Source of the DNA: Laccaria trichodermophora
Taxonomy: Eukaryota > Basidiomycota > Agaricomycetes > Agaricales > Hydnangiaceae
Length of the DNA: 64,000 bases
Direction: 5' to 3'
NCBI GenBank assembly: GCA_018417955.1
Contig: JACTVC010000003.1
Location: 2,542,001-2,606,000 of the forward strand
This document shows positions 13,108 through 23,948 of the stretch, piece by piece (within the stretch, counting starts at the first letter, position 1; every line of letters begins with the position of its first letter). Position numbers and translations under genes: made by a program. The notes beneath the pieces were generated by a model. That model was not told the origin of the DNA, did no database searches, and was given only the letters and a program-made list of their open reading frames with translations.

Positions 13108-14014
13108 TTAACAGGACCATGATCGGCCATTCGCGAAAAGGGCGGCCTCGAACGCGATCATCAACAAAAATCCAACCCCAAATAGCCAATTGCCGCTCTG
13201 GAGCAGCCATAAAGGCCGGTGGGCAAGCTTGATATCTCCGTTCTGGAAGCCGGTTGTTGTCTTTGTTGGCGTCGTTGTCTCGTCAAGAAGCCAGCTCTCC
13301 CCCGCCATGAACATCTCTCTCGAGGGAAACACCTCGATGATTTCGCACTCGAAATCGGGGATGAAGAGTTTATACTTCCTCCATAGTTCTTCCTCCTTCT
13401 TTTCATCACTACCACCCCGGGAAGGCTTTGAGCTTCGCTCAATTTCATCCACGGGCCCCGACCCCACGGCTAACAATTCGAAAGCCGGAACTTTCTCTAG
13501 ACGTCTGAACATCTGCCCGATGGCGTACTTCTCCTCAAGGAAGAGGCGTGCACATTCGGATGATGTGATGCGTACGCGGGAGGTGGCAGTACAAACGATC
13601 TTGCCAGAGCATTGGAGGTGCACTTGGCGTGTTTGAACTATAGGTGTTTCTGGGGACGCGGTCGCGATGACAGTGGGGTTGGGTAGGGTTAAAGGCACCA
13701 GGGCTGATGCTGGGGAGGTTTGATGCAAGGTCTGGGAGTAGACCAGAGCGATAACTATTGGACGGGCGAAAAACGCGCTGTGAAACGTGTGAATGGTTAG
13801 CGACGGCGAATACTGCGCCATGCTACGTACCTCAAAACACGCTGAAGATCGCCTTGCGCGGAAAGCGCGATACGCTCAATACCAGTGACTTCGGCTGGCC
13901 ACGGATACTGTATATAGCGCGGTTAGTCAGCAGAGAAGGGATATTGATGGATGTTCATACGCTGATACTTGTCGTTTTCGCATTATACGATTCGAAGGAG
14001 GTTGTTTTGGTCAT
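13108..14014 (-). CDS. Possible chorismate-lyase-like protein with C-terminal membrane segment, copy 2
   Basis: Paralogue of 10500-11313. Exon 1 starts at 14014 (MTKTTSFESYNAKTTSIS). Exon 2 gives YPWPAEVTGIERIALSAQGD, and exon 3 runs from AFFARPIVIALVYSQT to the stop. Shared motifs are CARLFLEEKYAIGQMFRRLE and FECEIIEVFPSREMF. A charged linker rich in Ser and Lys (near 13400-13450) differs from copy 1. The last 35 residues contain a hydrophobic stretch, WLFGVGFLLMIAFEAALFA, that fits a single tail-anchor-like membrane segment. Resemblance to the chorismate-lyase/UbiC-associated fold is tentative. About 280 residues, and it looks intact. Confidence 0.65.
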
Positions 14015-14214
14015 TGGAAGTCCAGGATACGAACGACGTAGAGGGAATACTTCCATAGTGGCTTGGGGGTAACGGCTTATATACACAAAGTCAATGCTAA
14101 ATTCGCAATTCAGGAGGGACCTGATTTGTGGGTGTCCGTGCAACGAGGTCGTGTCAATCTAGTGTGGTCAATGATCTACGATGGTGATGGGTCCCAGGCT
14201 CCCTTTTACAAGGC

Positions 14215-14370
14215 CGAAATCATGTAATTTGCAAAGGGCCGCCTCGTGTTGCACGGCTTTGCTTGAAGAGGAAGGCTCCTGCTTCTAGAAAAGAATGGGA
14301 GGCCTTACGCAGTCTAAAACATATGTGGAAGATGTGAGTGGGTCCAGTGCTAAATGGTGGTCAAAACGGT
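14215..14370 (-). pseudogene. Fragment of the small gene at 20195-20643
   Basis: The minus strand encodes DPLTSSTYVLDCVRPPILF, matching the N-terminal PITSSTYVVDCVSLPIRF of the gene at 20195-20643. The start codon of the relative is not conserved and a stop follows. Similarity ends near 14215. It marks the left edge of duplicated unit A. Confidence 0.65.
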
Positions 14371-14680
14371 GGAATGTCTGCCCTGAGATATCTTGAGATG
14401 TCTGCTGATGCGAGTGAAAAGGATAAGACGAACGAAGCATTGCTCTGGTTTCCTTGTTCGTAGCCGCTAGGATAAATAAGCGATAGGCCGATGGTCGGCG
14501 CAGCCCAATCAACTGATCGAGTCGAGTTTGAATCGATATTTCGAACGTTCAAAGCGTGGTAAAAGGAAAAGGAGGTGCCACAACTTCCAGCTACCTCAAC
14601 CTACTCTTGCCTTGGCGCACCTTTCACCAAATCTCATTGAGGGTATCTATGCTTGGCAGTCGGTCTAGCCACGACAATGA

Positions 14681-17434
14681 ATGGCATCTAAGTAGCAAGC
14701 ATCTAGCACTTCCATTTCTGCCGGTCCTTCGGCGTCAGCAATAAACGCGCTGGGTAGTACTGGACTTTTAGCGAAGCAACAACTCTCGCACGCCGGCGGC
14801 CCCGCGATGTGCCCGTTATTTGTCAATGATATTCTCGCACTACAGGTTCAGGCATTTATCGACGCATCAGAAGATGTTGACATGCCGCCAGAGGTGGCTG
14901 ATGATTTGATAAGGACCATTGCATCTCAAAACGACGATCTAGAGGCGCCCCGGAAGGAGTTGAATCTGGTGCTGAAAGACACAAAGAGGCTGAGAATGGC
15001 GAAATAGAAAGTGTGCAAGCGGATATGTCTACCTTGTTTGATGTTGGTCAAAAAGGTGCGTCTGGACTTTACTTTTCATTTTTGAAGGTGGTTTGTTGAC
15101 GAAATCTATTTACAGCTGAAAAATCGTGGACGAAGCGGGAGACAAAATAAATGTTACACCATTTCAAGGAACGCGGTGTTAATGTTATCCATCCAGGTTT
15201 GCATTCGAATAATCACGTCTCACCTGGTACACACTCGTTCACAATGGAATACTATGTTCATAGGCGTAACGTACCTATTTACAGGCTTCTTCTCCCCTTT
15301 GGTATTGGCCTGGTGAGTTTTTGTCCCCTAGAATATACCATGTTTTCATCGATACATCCAGTGTCCTGAGCTCTAAAAGACAGAACCCGTCACCATGGTG
15401 TATTTTCACAGGTCGCCATGTCCAACCAGTAAATCGTCTCGCCGGTTTTCCCAGCCTCTGAGGTCTCTCTCTGACCATGATGGGTTTAGGCTTCGGATGC
15501 GTGACAAACTGCTTCAATACAACACGATGCTGATGCCCAACTAATCCGCCAATCCCAGCGCCCAGCGGATCGTTATCTTCACAGGGGCTGGAATCAGTAA
15601 GCCTCTCCGTGGATTATTCCGATCAGCTCGTTTCTCCTGTCTCATCAACCTGCCCACAAGGCATTTCGTGTGGGATACCCGACCTTCGATCTCGAAACGG
15701 TCTTCAAGCGTCTCTAAAGGATAAAGGTGAATATGAATATAGATGATTCACAACAAATGTGAGTATGGATGGGCTTTTTTGTCTTACCCTTCAAATTGGT
15801 TTAACATCAATTATTTTCGAGAGCATCCATCAGGTATCTTCTCTAAAGAATTATGGCGACCCCAACGCTGATATTTACTTGCTAGTTTTCTAGGAAGATC
15901 GTCTCGAAAGTAAAGAAAGCCAGTCAATTGTTCAAATCTGTTTGTCAAAGCTCGTTCGCCAGGTTTCTAAATTCGCATCATTCAAAGTCGTGCCGGCTTT
16001 GACATATCCGTAGCCAGATCTATTCCGCCAACTTTCTGCCATCCCCATGCCACCACTTTATCAAGCGCATTCAAGATCAAGGAAAGGTGTGCAAACTCGC
16101 CATTGACTGCAAATGTAGATTATTGACACTGACGACAATGATATCAGTTGCTCCGGGTACCATTGCTTCCTACGTTACCTCATTTTTGAAGCTTACCATG
16201 CCGTTTTCCTCGTTGCAGAACTACACCCAGAACATAGACACACTCGAAACACTGGCAGAAGTACAACGCGTTTTGCAGTGCCGTAGATCCTTTGCCACCG
16301 CTAGCCGTTCTTTGTCGCCGGCGCGTGCTTGGGCTCGAGATTGAGGCGGATATACTCCGACGGAAAGTTCCCCTCTGTGCCGTTTGCAACGCACCGTCAT
16401 CCTCCGCTAATTCGGCCAAAAAAGTCCGGGGCAAGAAGAAAAAAAGAAAGCGAATGAATGGGACAGCGATGTCGAAGACGAGAGTGATGGTCCAGACTTT
16501 CCTCCCGGCATTATGAAGGTGTTCAAGTTTCAAGTTTCTCCGTCAAGTTGTCTGATGTTTTTCTACAGCCTGATTTAACGTTTTTTGGCGAGAAACTCAT
16601 GGAACAATTCGACCACTATTTAGCTGAAGATCGTGAAAAAAGTGATCTCCTCTTGGTCATCAGCACATCGCTCGATGTATCCCCCGTCGCCGAGATCCTT
16701 TGTACGTACCCATCTAGCTTCCTTGCCAAGCCTGACTGTAACTCTCATAAAGCTCATCCTCCCCATTCAATACCTCAAGTAAGCTTATCTATGACGTGTT
16801 AGCGGACTGACCATCAATACCCTCTTCTTTCCCGACTTAGATCCTCATCAACAAAACCCCAATCCGCCACATTAACCCAGATGTAAGCTCCAACACCAGT
16901 GTCTCGCCTTCTCATCACAGCTCAACTTCATTCTGCTCGGTATGGAAGATCGTCCTTTTAGGATATGCGGACGAGATCATAGAATACCTATCCACTTGCT
17001 ATGCACTGACCTCGCTTGGACTTTACCCCCGCCAACGCCACCCTCGAATTCAAACCCTAACCTGACGCGGCTGCCTTCGTCCAGATGCAATAACAACTTC
17101 AAAAGATCAACGTCTGAACTATAGGGGTCAAAGCCACCAGAGAGGGTCGGGGACAGGCAGGTTGTTTAGGTTGTGCGCCATCTTTACTGACGTTGGTTTT
17201 GTTTGGTTATCTAGTCATGTATGGTTATTTGAGGGCGCCGAGGGGGGCAGGTGGTTAGAAGAGTTTCGACACCAGTTGCCAGCGAATGCTGATAGCGCTG
17301 CATCACGAGCATCTGCATCTTCATTTCCTTCACCTGCTACTGGAAATGGGACTTCCAGGTGTAATACTGATCCTCGGGAGGCGAAAAAGGCGAGGGTAGA
17401 ATCCCCCCCATCCATCAATGCGGAACGAGCATGA
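14681..17434 (+). pseudogene. Sirtuin (Sir2/Hst-type) pseudogene, unit A
   Basis: It is collinear with the intact sirtuin at 21005-23727 over its whole length, but broken in many places. After ATG GCA TCT AAG comes TAG, within a 15-base insertion. A 7-base deletion near 14943 shifts the frame, and an extra base near 15735 shifts it again (GEYEYR then stop). The GIPDFR motif reads GIPDLR. The catalytic histidine of the CHGS motif is Arg (QCRRSFA near 16285). The first zinc Cys pair is lost by frameshift ([11 protein letters not shown]), and a donor splice site near 15893 reads gg instead of gt. The C-terminal exons (near 16560-17430) are still recognisable, ending in a region like [15 protein letters not shown]. 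Confidence 0.88.
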
Positions 17435-17534
17435 TACACTAAGCTATACCACTCTGATCAGCACCCCATAAATAGTCGTCAAATAACCCTTTCGAAACTT
17501 GTCTCCTCATCAGGACTCCTACCCAACCCTGAGA

Positions 17535-19879
17535 ATGTTGTGGTCGTCAGCCGTCGTCCTCAGTTTCTTACACCTCTGTCTCTCCAAACCCCATGTTAGA
17601 CGCTGGGACGACCTTGTTGAGAAACATTCCTGGGCTGACATTCCTAAAGGATGGGATTTTGATTCACCTGCACCCGCGAATTATGTCTTCGACTTACGCA
17701 TTGGTGTCAAGCAAGCTGGCATGGAGGATCTCATTGCAAACTTGATGGAAATCAGTGATCCTGGTCATGGAAGGTAATTTCTCCTTTCTATTGTTGTTGG
17801 TGAAAATGATTGACGATTTCTAGGTATGCCCAGCACTTGACAAAGGAAGAGGTGGAAGGCTTCACAAGACCTCACCCGGATTCTACAGAGGCTGTAAATT
17901 CCTGGCTCGAGCACCATGCCATCGAAAAATCCAAGATTGCGCACATCAGTGGAGGTGGCGATTGGGTCACAGTCCGCGTCTCAGTAGCTCAAGCCGAACG
18001 AATTCTTGGAACCAAGTACAACGTCTACCATCACCCTGTGTCAGGTCAGCGCGTCGTCCGAACCATGGGTTATTCCTTACCTCGCGAGCTTCATTCTCAC
18101 ATCGACGTCGTCGCACCCACGACATACTTTGGAACTATCCGCAGCATGCGGGCGACCAGCTTCTTGAAACCTGGCACTATACCTGTCTCAAAGGGTGTGA
18201 ATGTTGCCGTGCCTTTGGATTGCTTGTTCACGATAAACCCGACTTGCCTGAGAGACTTGTACAATACTTCCACCTACGTACCCGCTGCTACCAACGTCAA
18301 CAGGCTTGGCGTTGCGGGTTACCTTGACGAATTTGCATCCACTTCGGATCTTCAGGTCGGTTTTTGGCTTATAAAAGGATACCTGTTGTTCTCATCAATC
18401 TGGGATAGGCCTTCTTCTCTAAATTCCGACCTGAAGCGAAAGGCTCAAACTTCTCTATTGTGCAAGTTAACGGTGGAGGAAACGATCAAACCTCCCCTGG
18501 TGTCGAGGTAGAGTCGTTGATAATTATCATTTTTACTCTTTCATAATTGATATTCCAGGCCAATCTCGATATACAGTATACTATAGGAATGTCTTTCCCG
18601 ACGCCGAACATTTACTATAGGTGCGTACATGCCGGAGCCATTTTAAAATATACAAGGGCCTGATAGAATATTTCTTTCTTGCCAGTACCGGTGGATCTCC
18701 TCCTTTCAACCCCGACTCGGGGACCCCAGCGAACACTAATGAGCCTTATCTCGACTGGCTCAACTTTATTCTGGCACAGAAAACCATTCCACAAGTCATC
18801 ACGACATCCTACGGTGACGACGAGCAAACGGTGTGTCTCGACTTTTAGCTGGAGATTGGTTCCACTTACCATGACACTCAATCAGGTCCCAAAAGATTAC
18901 GCCGTCAAAGTCTGCAACATGTTTGTTCAACTCGGCTCCCGGGGGACTACAGTCTTCTTCTCCAGTGGTGATTTTGGGTGAGCGAGGTTTCTTCAACTTT
19001 CTTACGTACCTTACGAAATGTTGAAGCGTTGGCAACGGTGACTGTACGACAAACGATGGGAAGAACCGAGTTCTCTTCCAACCCGCTTTCCCTGCTTCGT
19101 AGGTTTCCGTTTTCTATTGACCCCACATATCAACTCAACTGTTCTTCTCAGATGTCCATATGTGACCGCTGTAGGTGGCACTATCGAGGTTGACCCCGAG
19201 GTTGCTGTTGACTTTTCCGGTGGTGGTTTCTCCCAATACTTTGCTCAGCCGAGCTACCAAACCGCAGCTGTGTCAGCTTACTTGAGAGGGCTCGGTACCA
19301 AGTTCACTGGGATGTTCAAGTGAGTTTAACCTGATGAAAAGTGCACGATTTTCGTTACTTTCTAACGTGTCGTTCCCTCAGCTCAACCGGACGCGCATAC
19401 CCAGACCTTGCAGCCCAAGCAAGTGGGTTCCAGGTAGTCGTTGGCGGTCAAATCACCTCCGTTGGCGGGACCAGCGCCAGCTCCCCCGTGTGTATCTCTG
19501 TGGCACACAATCTTATCGAATGGACTAACCATGAGCATTATCAGACGGTCGCGGGGGTGTTCTCCCTTCTCAACGACTTCCGTCTGTCCAAGAACAAAAC
19601 TTCCTTAGGATTCATCAATCCCCTCATTTACTCTACCGCCGCCAAAGGGTTCAATGATATCACTTCCGGCTCCAACCCAGGTTGTGGAACCGATGGTTTG
19701 TTGACTTGAATCACATCCCTGTGACTGTCATTTTAATAATAGTAAAATAGGGTTTATGGCTGGCAAGGGCTGGGATCCTGTAAGCCCTTTCCTTGGTTTG
19801 GGTAGATCATTAGCCTATCTTATAGCAGGTCACTGGACTTGGCACTCCAGACTTCGGGAGATTGCAAACTTTGGTGTAG
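17535..19879 (+). CDS. Secreted S53 sedolisin (tripeptidyl-peptidase type), copy A
   Basis: Acid-acting serine-carboxyl peptidase expected to be secreted. MLWSSAVVLSFLHLCLSKP is a signal peptide, so 17535 was chosen over frame extensions upstream. Residues of about 20-200 form the pro-kumamolisin activation domain (YSLPRELHSHIDVVAPTTYF). Hand-joined exons give the catalytic Glu/Asp pair in GVEANLDIQY (about E290, D294), the oxyanion Asp in FFSSGDFG (about D388) and the nucleophile in GGTSASSP (about S501). The calcium-site C terminus is GWDPVTGLGTPDF, and the protein ends at the TAG at 19877-19879, about 580 residues in all. About ten introns are used and all inspected joins keep frame. It follows the dead sirtuin of unit A, and its paralogue is at 29388. 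Confidence 0.93.
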
Positions 19880-20194
19880 ACTGAAGAGAGAGACCACGAC
19901 TTCGCGGAAATTACAAGGGAGAACGAGCGCTCTGAAAGGTACAGTTCGTTGAACGTTCAGCGTGAATTACTTGGATAATTCGAATGCATGCCATGGTTGG
20001 GACTATGTATAATTTGAGTATGTTATTATTTCACGACTACCCTTTCTCTATTTTTTCTTCCGTTCTTTCTCTTTCTATATTTCTTTCTCCTCTTTTCCTG
20101 CCCCTCATGCTCACTATCCTATATAAAACCTCTTTTTAGCTTACAGTCTGTCATAACCGAGAGGCGGGGATTTGCAGACAATAAACCATAACAC
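19880..20194. other. 3' flank of sedolisin A
   Basis: The first ~130 bases match the flank after sedolisin B (31738-31862), so the duplicated unit extends to about 20015. A pyrimidine-rich tract (20040-20110) follows. No gene is seen. Confidence 0.6.
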
Positions 20195-20643
20195 TCAGAG
20201 GGCAAAACCCATGGAATTCCACCTCCTTCTTTGTGATGCTACACAAAATCTGCCACGGTACGGCCTACCAATCACCCAATTCCCCGAATCAACCTGCAAT
20301 GCCCCTGCTCCCACATCAGTCTTTGCAATCATGAAGCCAACACCATTGAAGAAGAATGCATCAATAATGACTTGCCTAAATGGCACTGATTGCTCGCCTT
20401 CAAAGTCCAGACTCCAGTATGCCTATTGTAACGAAGAAAATAATATTTTCTCGACATTTCCATGACTCTGACCTTGAGCCACAACCTTTGAAAACCCGTA
20501 GGACTATCAACCATAATTTGCAAAGGCCCATCGTGTTGCGCCGGCTTTGCTTGGACAGGAAGGTTTAGAAAACGAATGGGAAGGCTTACGCAGTCTACAA
20601 CATATGTGGAAGATGTAATTGGTTGAATGGTGGTCAAAGACAT
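20195..20643 (-). CDS. Small protein of unknown function
   Basis: Not recognised. Two exons: the first from the ATG at 20643 contains PITSSTYVVDCVSLPIRF, PLQIMVDSPTGFQRLWLK. An intron of about 60 bases (near 20414-20473) then leads to AYWSLDFEGEQSVPFRQVII, DAFFFNGVGFMIAKTDVGAG and NWVIGRPYRGRFCV before the TGA at 20195-20197. It is about 130 residues, with no signal peptide or membrane segment evident. It is divergent from the sirtuin at 21005, with 361 bp between start codons. A fragment of its 5' part lies at 14215-14370. A gene is supported by the clean splice join and by the sequence shared with unit A. Confidence 0.5.
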
Positions 20644-21004
20644 TCTACCATGAAATATCTTCAAGAGATGTCTGCTGACGCATGTGAAAACAGTAAGACG
20701 AACAAACGTAAGTAGACTCGAACCCAGTTTCCGATGCTAGTAAGTAATTCGCTATGCTTAATCTGACGTAGGGTTGGACCTGAGAAAATGAATGACACGC
20801 CAATAGTGCATATATCCACGGCTGGTGTCGAAACTAGATAGGACAGCGCAGTCTAATTGAGTCGAGGTTGAATATTGAATCCATATTCAAACCGTGGTAA
20901 AAGGAACTGTCACAACTTCCTCAACCTACTCTTGCCTTGGCGTAGCTTTCGATAATCTCTTTGAGGGTATCTATGCTTGGCAGTTGATCTAGCCACGACA
21001 ACAA

Positions 21005-23727
21005 ATGGCATCCAGCGCTTCAAATTCGGCCGGTTCTTCGGCGACAGCAATAAACGCGTTGGATAATGGAGCTTTGGAGAAGGAACAAGTCTCGCGCACC
21101 GGTGACCCCGCGATGTGCCCGTTATCTGCCAATGATATCCTCACACTACAGGTTCAGGCGTTTATTGATGCATCTGAAGATGTTGACATGCCGCCAGAGG
21201 TGGCTGATGATTTGATAAGTACCATTTCATCTCAAGATGACAATCCAGAGGCCCTTCGCGCCCCGGAAGGAGTTGAATATGTTGATGAGGGAGATGAAGA
21301 GGCTGAGAATGGCAAAATAGAAAGTGTGCAAGTGGATATGTCTACCTTGTTTGATGTTGGTCAACCAGGTGTGTCTGAACTTGGTCTGAACTTGACTTTT
21401 CATCTTTGAAGGTGGTTTGTTGACAATTTATTTATAGCGTGGACGAAGCGAGAGACAAAACAAATTTTACACCACCTCAAGGAACGCGGTGGGTGTTAAA
21501 GTTGCCCATCCAGGTCTGCATTCAAATAACCACGTCTCACCAGGCACACACTCGTTCACAATGGAATACGTTCATAAGCGTAATGTACCTATTTACAGGC
21601 TCCTTCTCGCCTTTGGTGTTGGCCTGGTGAGTCTTTGTCCTTTGATAAATACCATATTTCATCGATACATCCAGTGTCCTGAGCTCCAAAAGAAACGACC
21701 CGCCACCATGATGTACTTTTTACAGGTCGCCATGTCCAACCAGTAAATCGTCTCGCCGCTTTTCTCAGGCTCAAAGGCCTCTCTCTGACCATGATGGGCT
21801 TAGGCTTCGGATGCGTGACAAACTGCTTCAATACAACACGATAGCAGATGCCATTCAACTAATCCATCAATCCCAGCGGATCGTTATTCTCACAGGGGCT
21901 GGAATCAGTAAGCCTCTCCGTGCACCATTCCGACCAGCTCGTTTCTCCTGTCTTACCAAACTGTTTGCAAGGCGTTTCGTGTGGCATACCTGATTTCCGA
22001 TCTCGAAACGGTCTTTACGCGGCTCTAAAGGATAAAGGTGAATATGATTTAGATGATCCACAACAAATGTGAGTAGAGATGGCCTTTTTTGTCTACTCTA
22101 TAGTTACCCTTCGAATAGGTTTGACATCAATTATTTCCGAGAGCATCCATCCGGTATTTTATCTAGAAAATTCGGGGGGCCAACGCTGATGTTTTCTGGC
22201 TAGTTTTCTAGTAAGATCTTCTCGAAAGTAAGGAAAGCAAGTCAACTAATCAGATTTGTATGTCAAAGCTCGTTCGCCAGGTTTTTAGATTCATATCACC
22301 CAAGTTCGTTCCAGTTTTGACATATCCATAGCCAGATCTATCCCGCCAACTTTGTGCCATCTCCATGCCACCGCTTCATCAAGCTCATTGAAGATCAAGG
22401 AAAGGTGTGCAAACTCGCCAATGACTGCGAATGTGTATCATTGACACTGACAACAATGATAACAGTTGCTCCGGGTACCATTGCTTCTTACGTTACCTCC
22501 TCTTTGATGCTTACCATGCTGTTTTCGTTGCAGAATTATACCCAAAACATAGACACACTTGAAACACTGGCAGGAGTACAACGCGTTCTGCAGTGCCATG
22601 GATCCTTTGCCACCGCTAGCTGCCTTCTTTGTCGCCGGCGCGTGCCTGGGCTCGAGATCGAAGCGGATATTCTCAGTCGAAAAGTTCCCCTCTGTACCGT
22701 TTGTAACGCTCCGTCATCCTCGGCCAAAAAAGTCCGGGGCAAGAAGAAAAAAAAGAAACTGAATGAATGGGACAGCGATGTCGAAGACGAGAGTGATGGT
22801 CCAGACTTTCCTCCTGGCATTATGAAGGTGCTTAAGTCTCAGCTTTCTCCGTCAAGTCGTCTGATGTTTTTCTAAAAGCCTGATATAACGTTTTTTGGCG
22901 AGAAACTGACAGACGAATTCGACCACTATTTAGCTGAAGATCGTGATAAAGTTGACCTCCTCTTGGTCATCGGCACATCGCTCAACGTGTCCCCGGTTGC
23001 CGACATTCTTTGTACGTACGCTTCTCTCATCTGGCTTCCAAGTCCGACTGCTAACTCTCACAAAGCACATCTACCCCATTCAATACCCCAAGTAAGCTTA
23101 TCTATGACGTGTTAGCGGACTAACCATCAACATCCTCCCCTTTCCCGACTTAGATCCTCATCAACAAAACCCCAATCCGCCACATTAACCCAGATGTAAG
23201 CTCCAACACTAGTGTCTCGTTTTCTCATTACAACTAAACTTCATTCTGCTTGACATGGAAGATCGTCCTCCTAGGAAATGCGGACGAGATCGTAGAATAC
23301 CTATGCGCTGAGCTCGCTTGGACTTTACCTCCGCCAACGCCACCCTCCAAATCAAGCCTTAACCTGGCGCGGCTGTCCTCGCCCAGAGGCAGTAACAACC
23401 TCAAACGAGGGTCAACGTCTGATTTACAGGAGTCAAAGCTTCCAGAGAGGGTTGGAGACAGGCGAGTTGTTTAGGTTGTGCGCCATCTTTACTGACCTTA
23501 GTTTGGTTTGGCCATCTAGTCACATATGGTTGTTTGATGGCGCCGAGGGGGGCAGGTGGTTGGAGGAGTTTCGACGCCAGTCACCAATGACCGGTAGCGG
23601 TCCGTTGAATGCTGATAGCTCTGCGCCAAGAGCATCTGCATCTTCATTTGCTCCACCTGCTACTGGAAATGGAACTTCCATGGGTGATACTGATCTTCGG
23701 GAGGCGAAAAAGGCGAGGGTAGCGTGA
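21005..23727 (+). CDS. Sirtuin, NAD-dependent protein deacylase (Sir2/Hst type), unit B
   Basis: NAD-dependent deacetylase of the Sir2 family, probably acting on histones. The start is [15 protein letters not shown]. Splicing by eye gives [14 protein letters not shown], then [20 protein letters not shown] (NAD loop), [45 protein letters not shown] and the catalytic CHGS. Zinc Cys pairs are SCLLC and LCTVC, followed by a Lys-rich insert ([11 protein letters not shown]), [40 protein letters not shown] and a Ser/Pro-rich C-terminal extension with [14 protein letters not shown]. More than ten introns are needed, including two very small exons near 22200-22280 and a GC-AG intron near 23461. All family motifs are present, so this copy appears functional, unlike its duplicate at 14681-17434. 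Confidence 0.85.
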
Positions 23728-23948
23728 TAGGATGCACACAGAGCTAGCCCAAAGTTAGTAAAGGGGATTCTTTTGAGGGAGACGTTCGAGTCGCCCTTCG
23801 CGTTAGAGGCGTCTTCGCAGCCATTATATTTTTTTGCAGGCTGTTATTGGCAACTTTTGCTTCTCGCACAGATAATGGTTAGAATTCCAATATGTAATAT
23901 ATATCGTAAGGTCCATGTAGAGTAAGACTTGAAGGAGACGCCAAGAAA

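Noticed and set aside
20700..20790. Possible tRNA-like T-loop text (actcgaaccc)
   Set aside because: No cloverleaf could be folded by eye around it.
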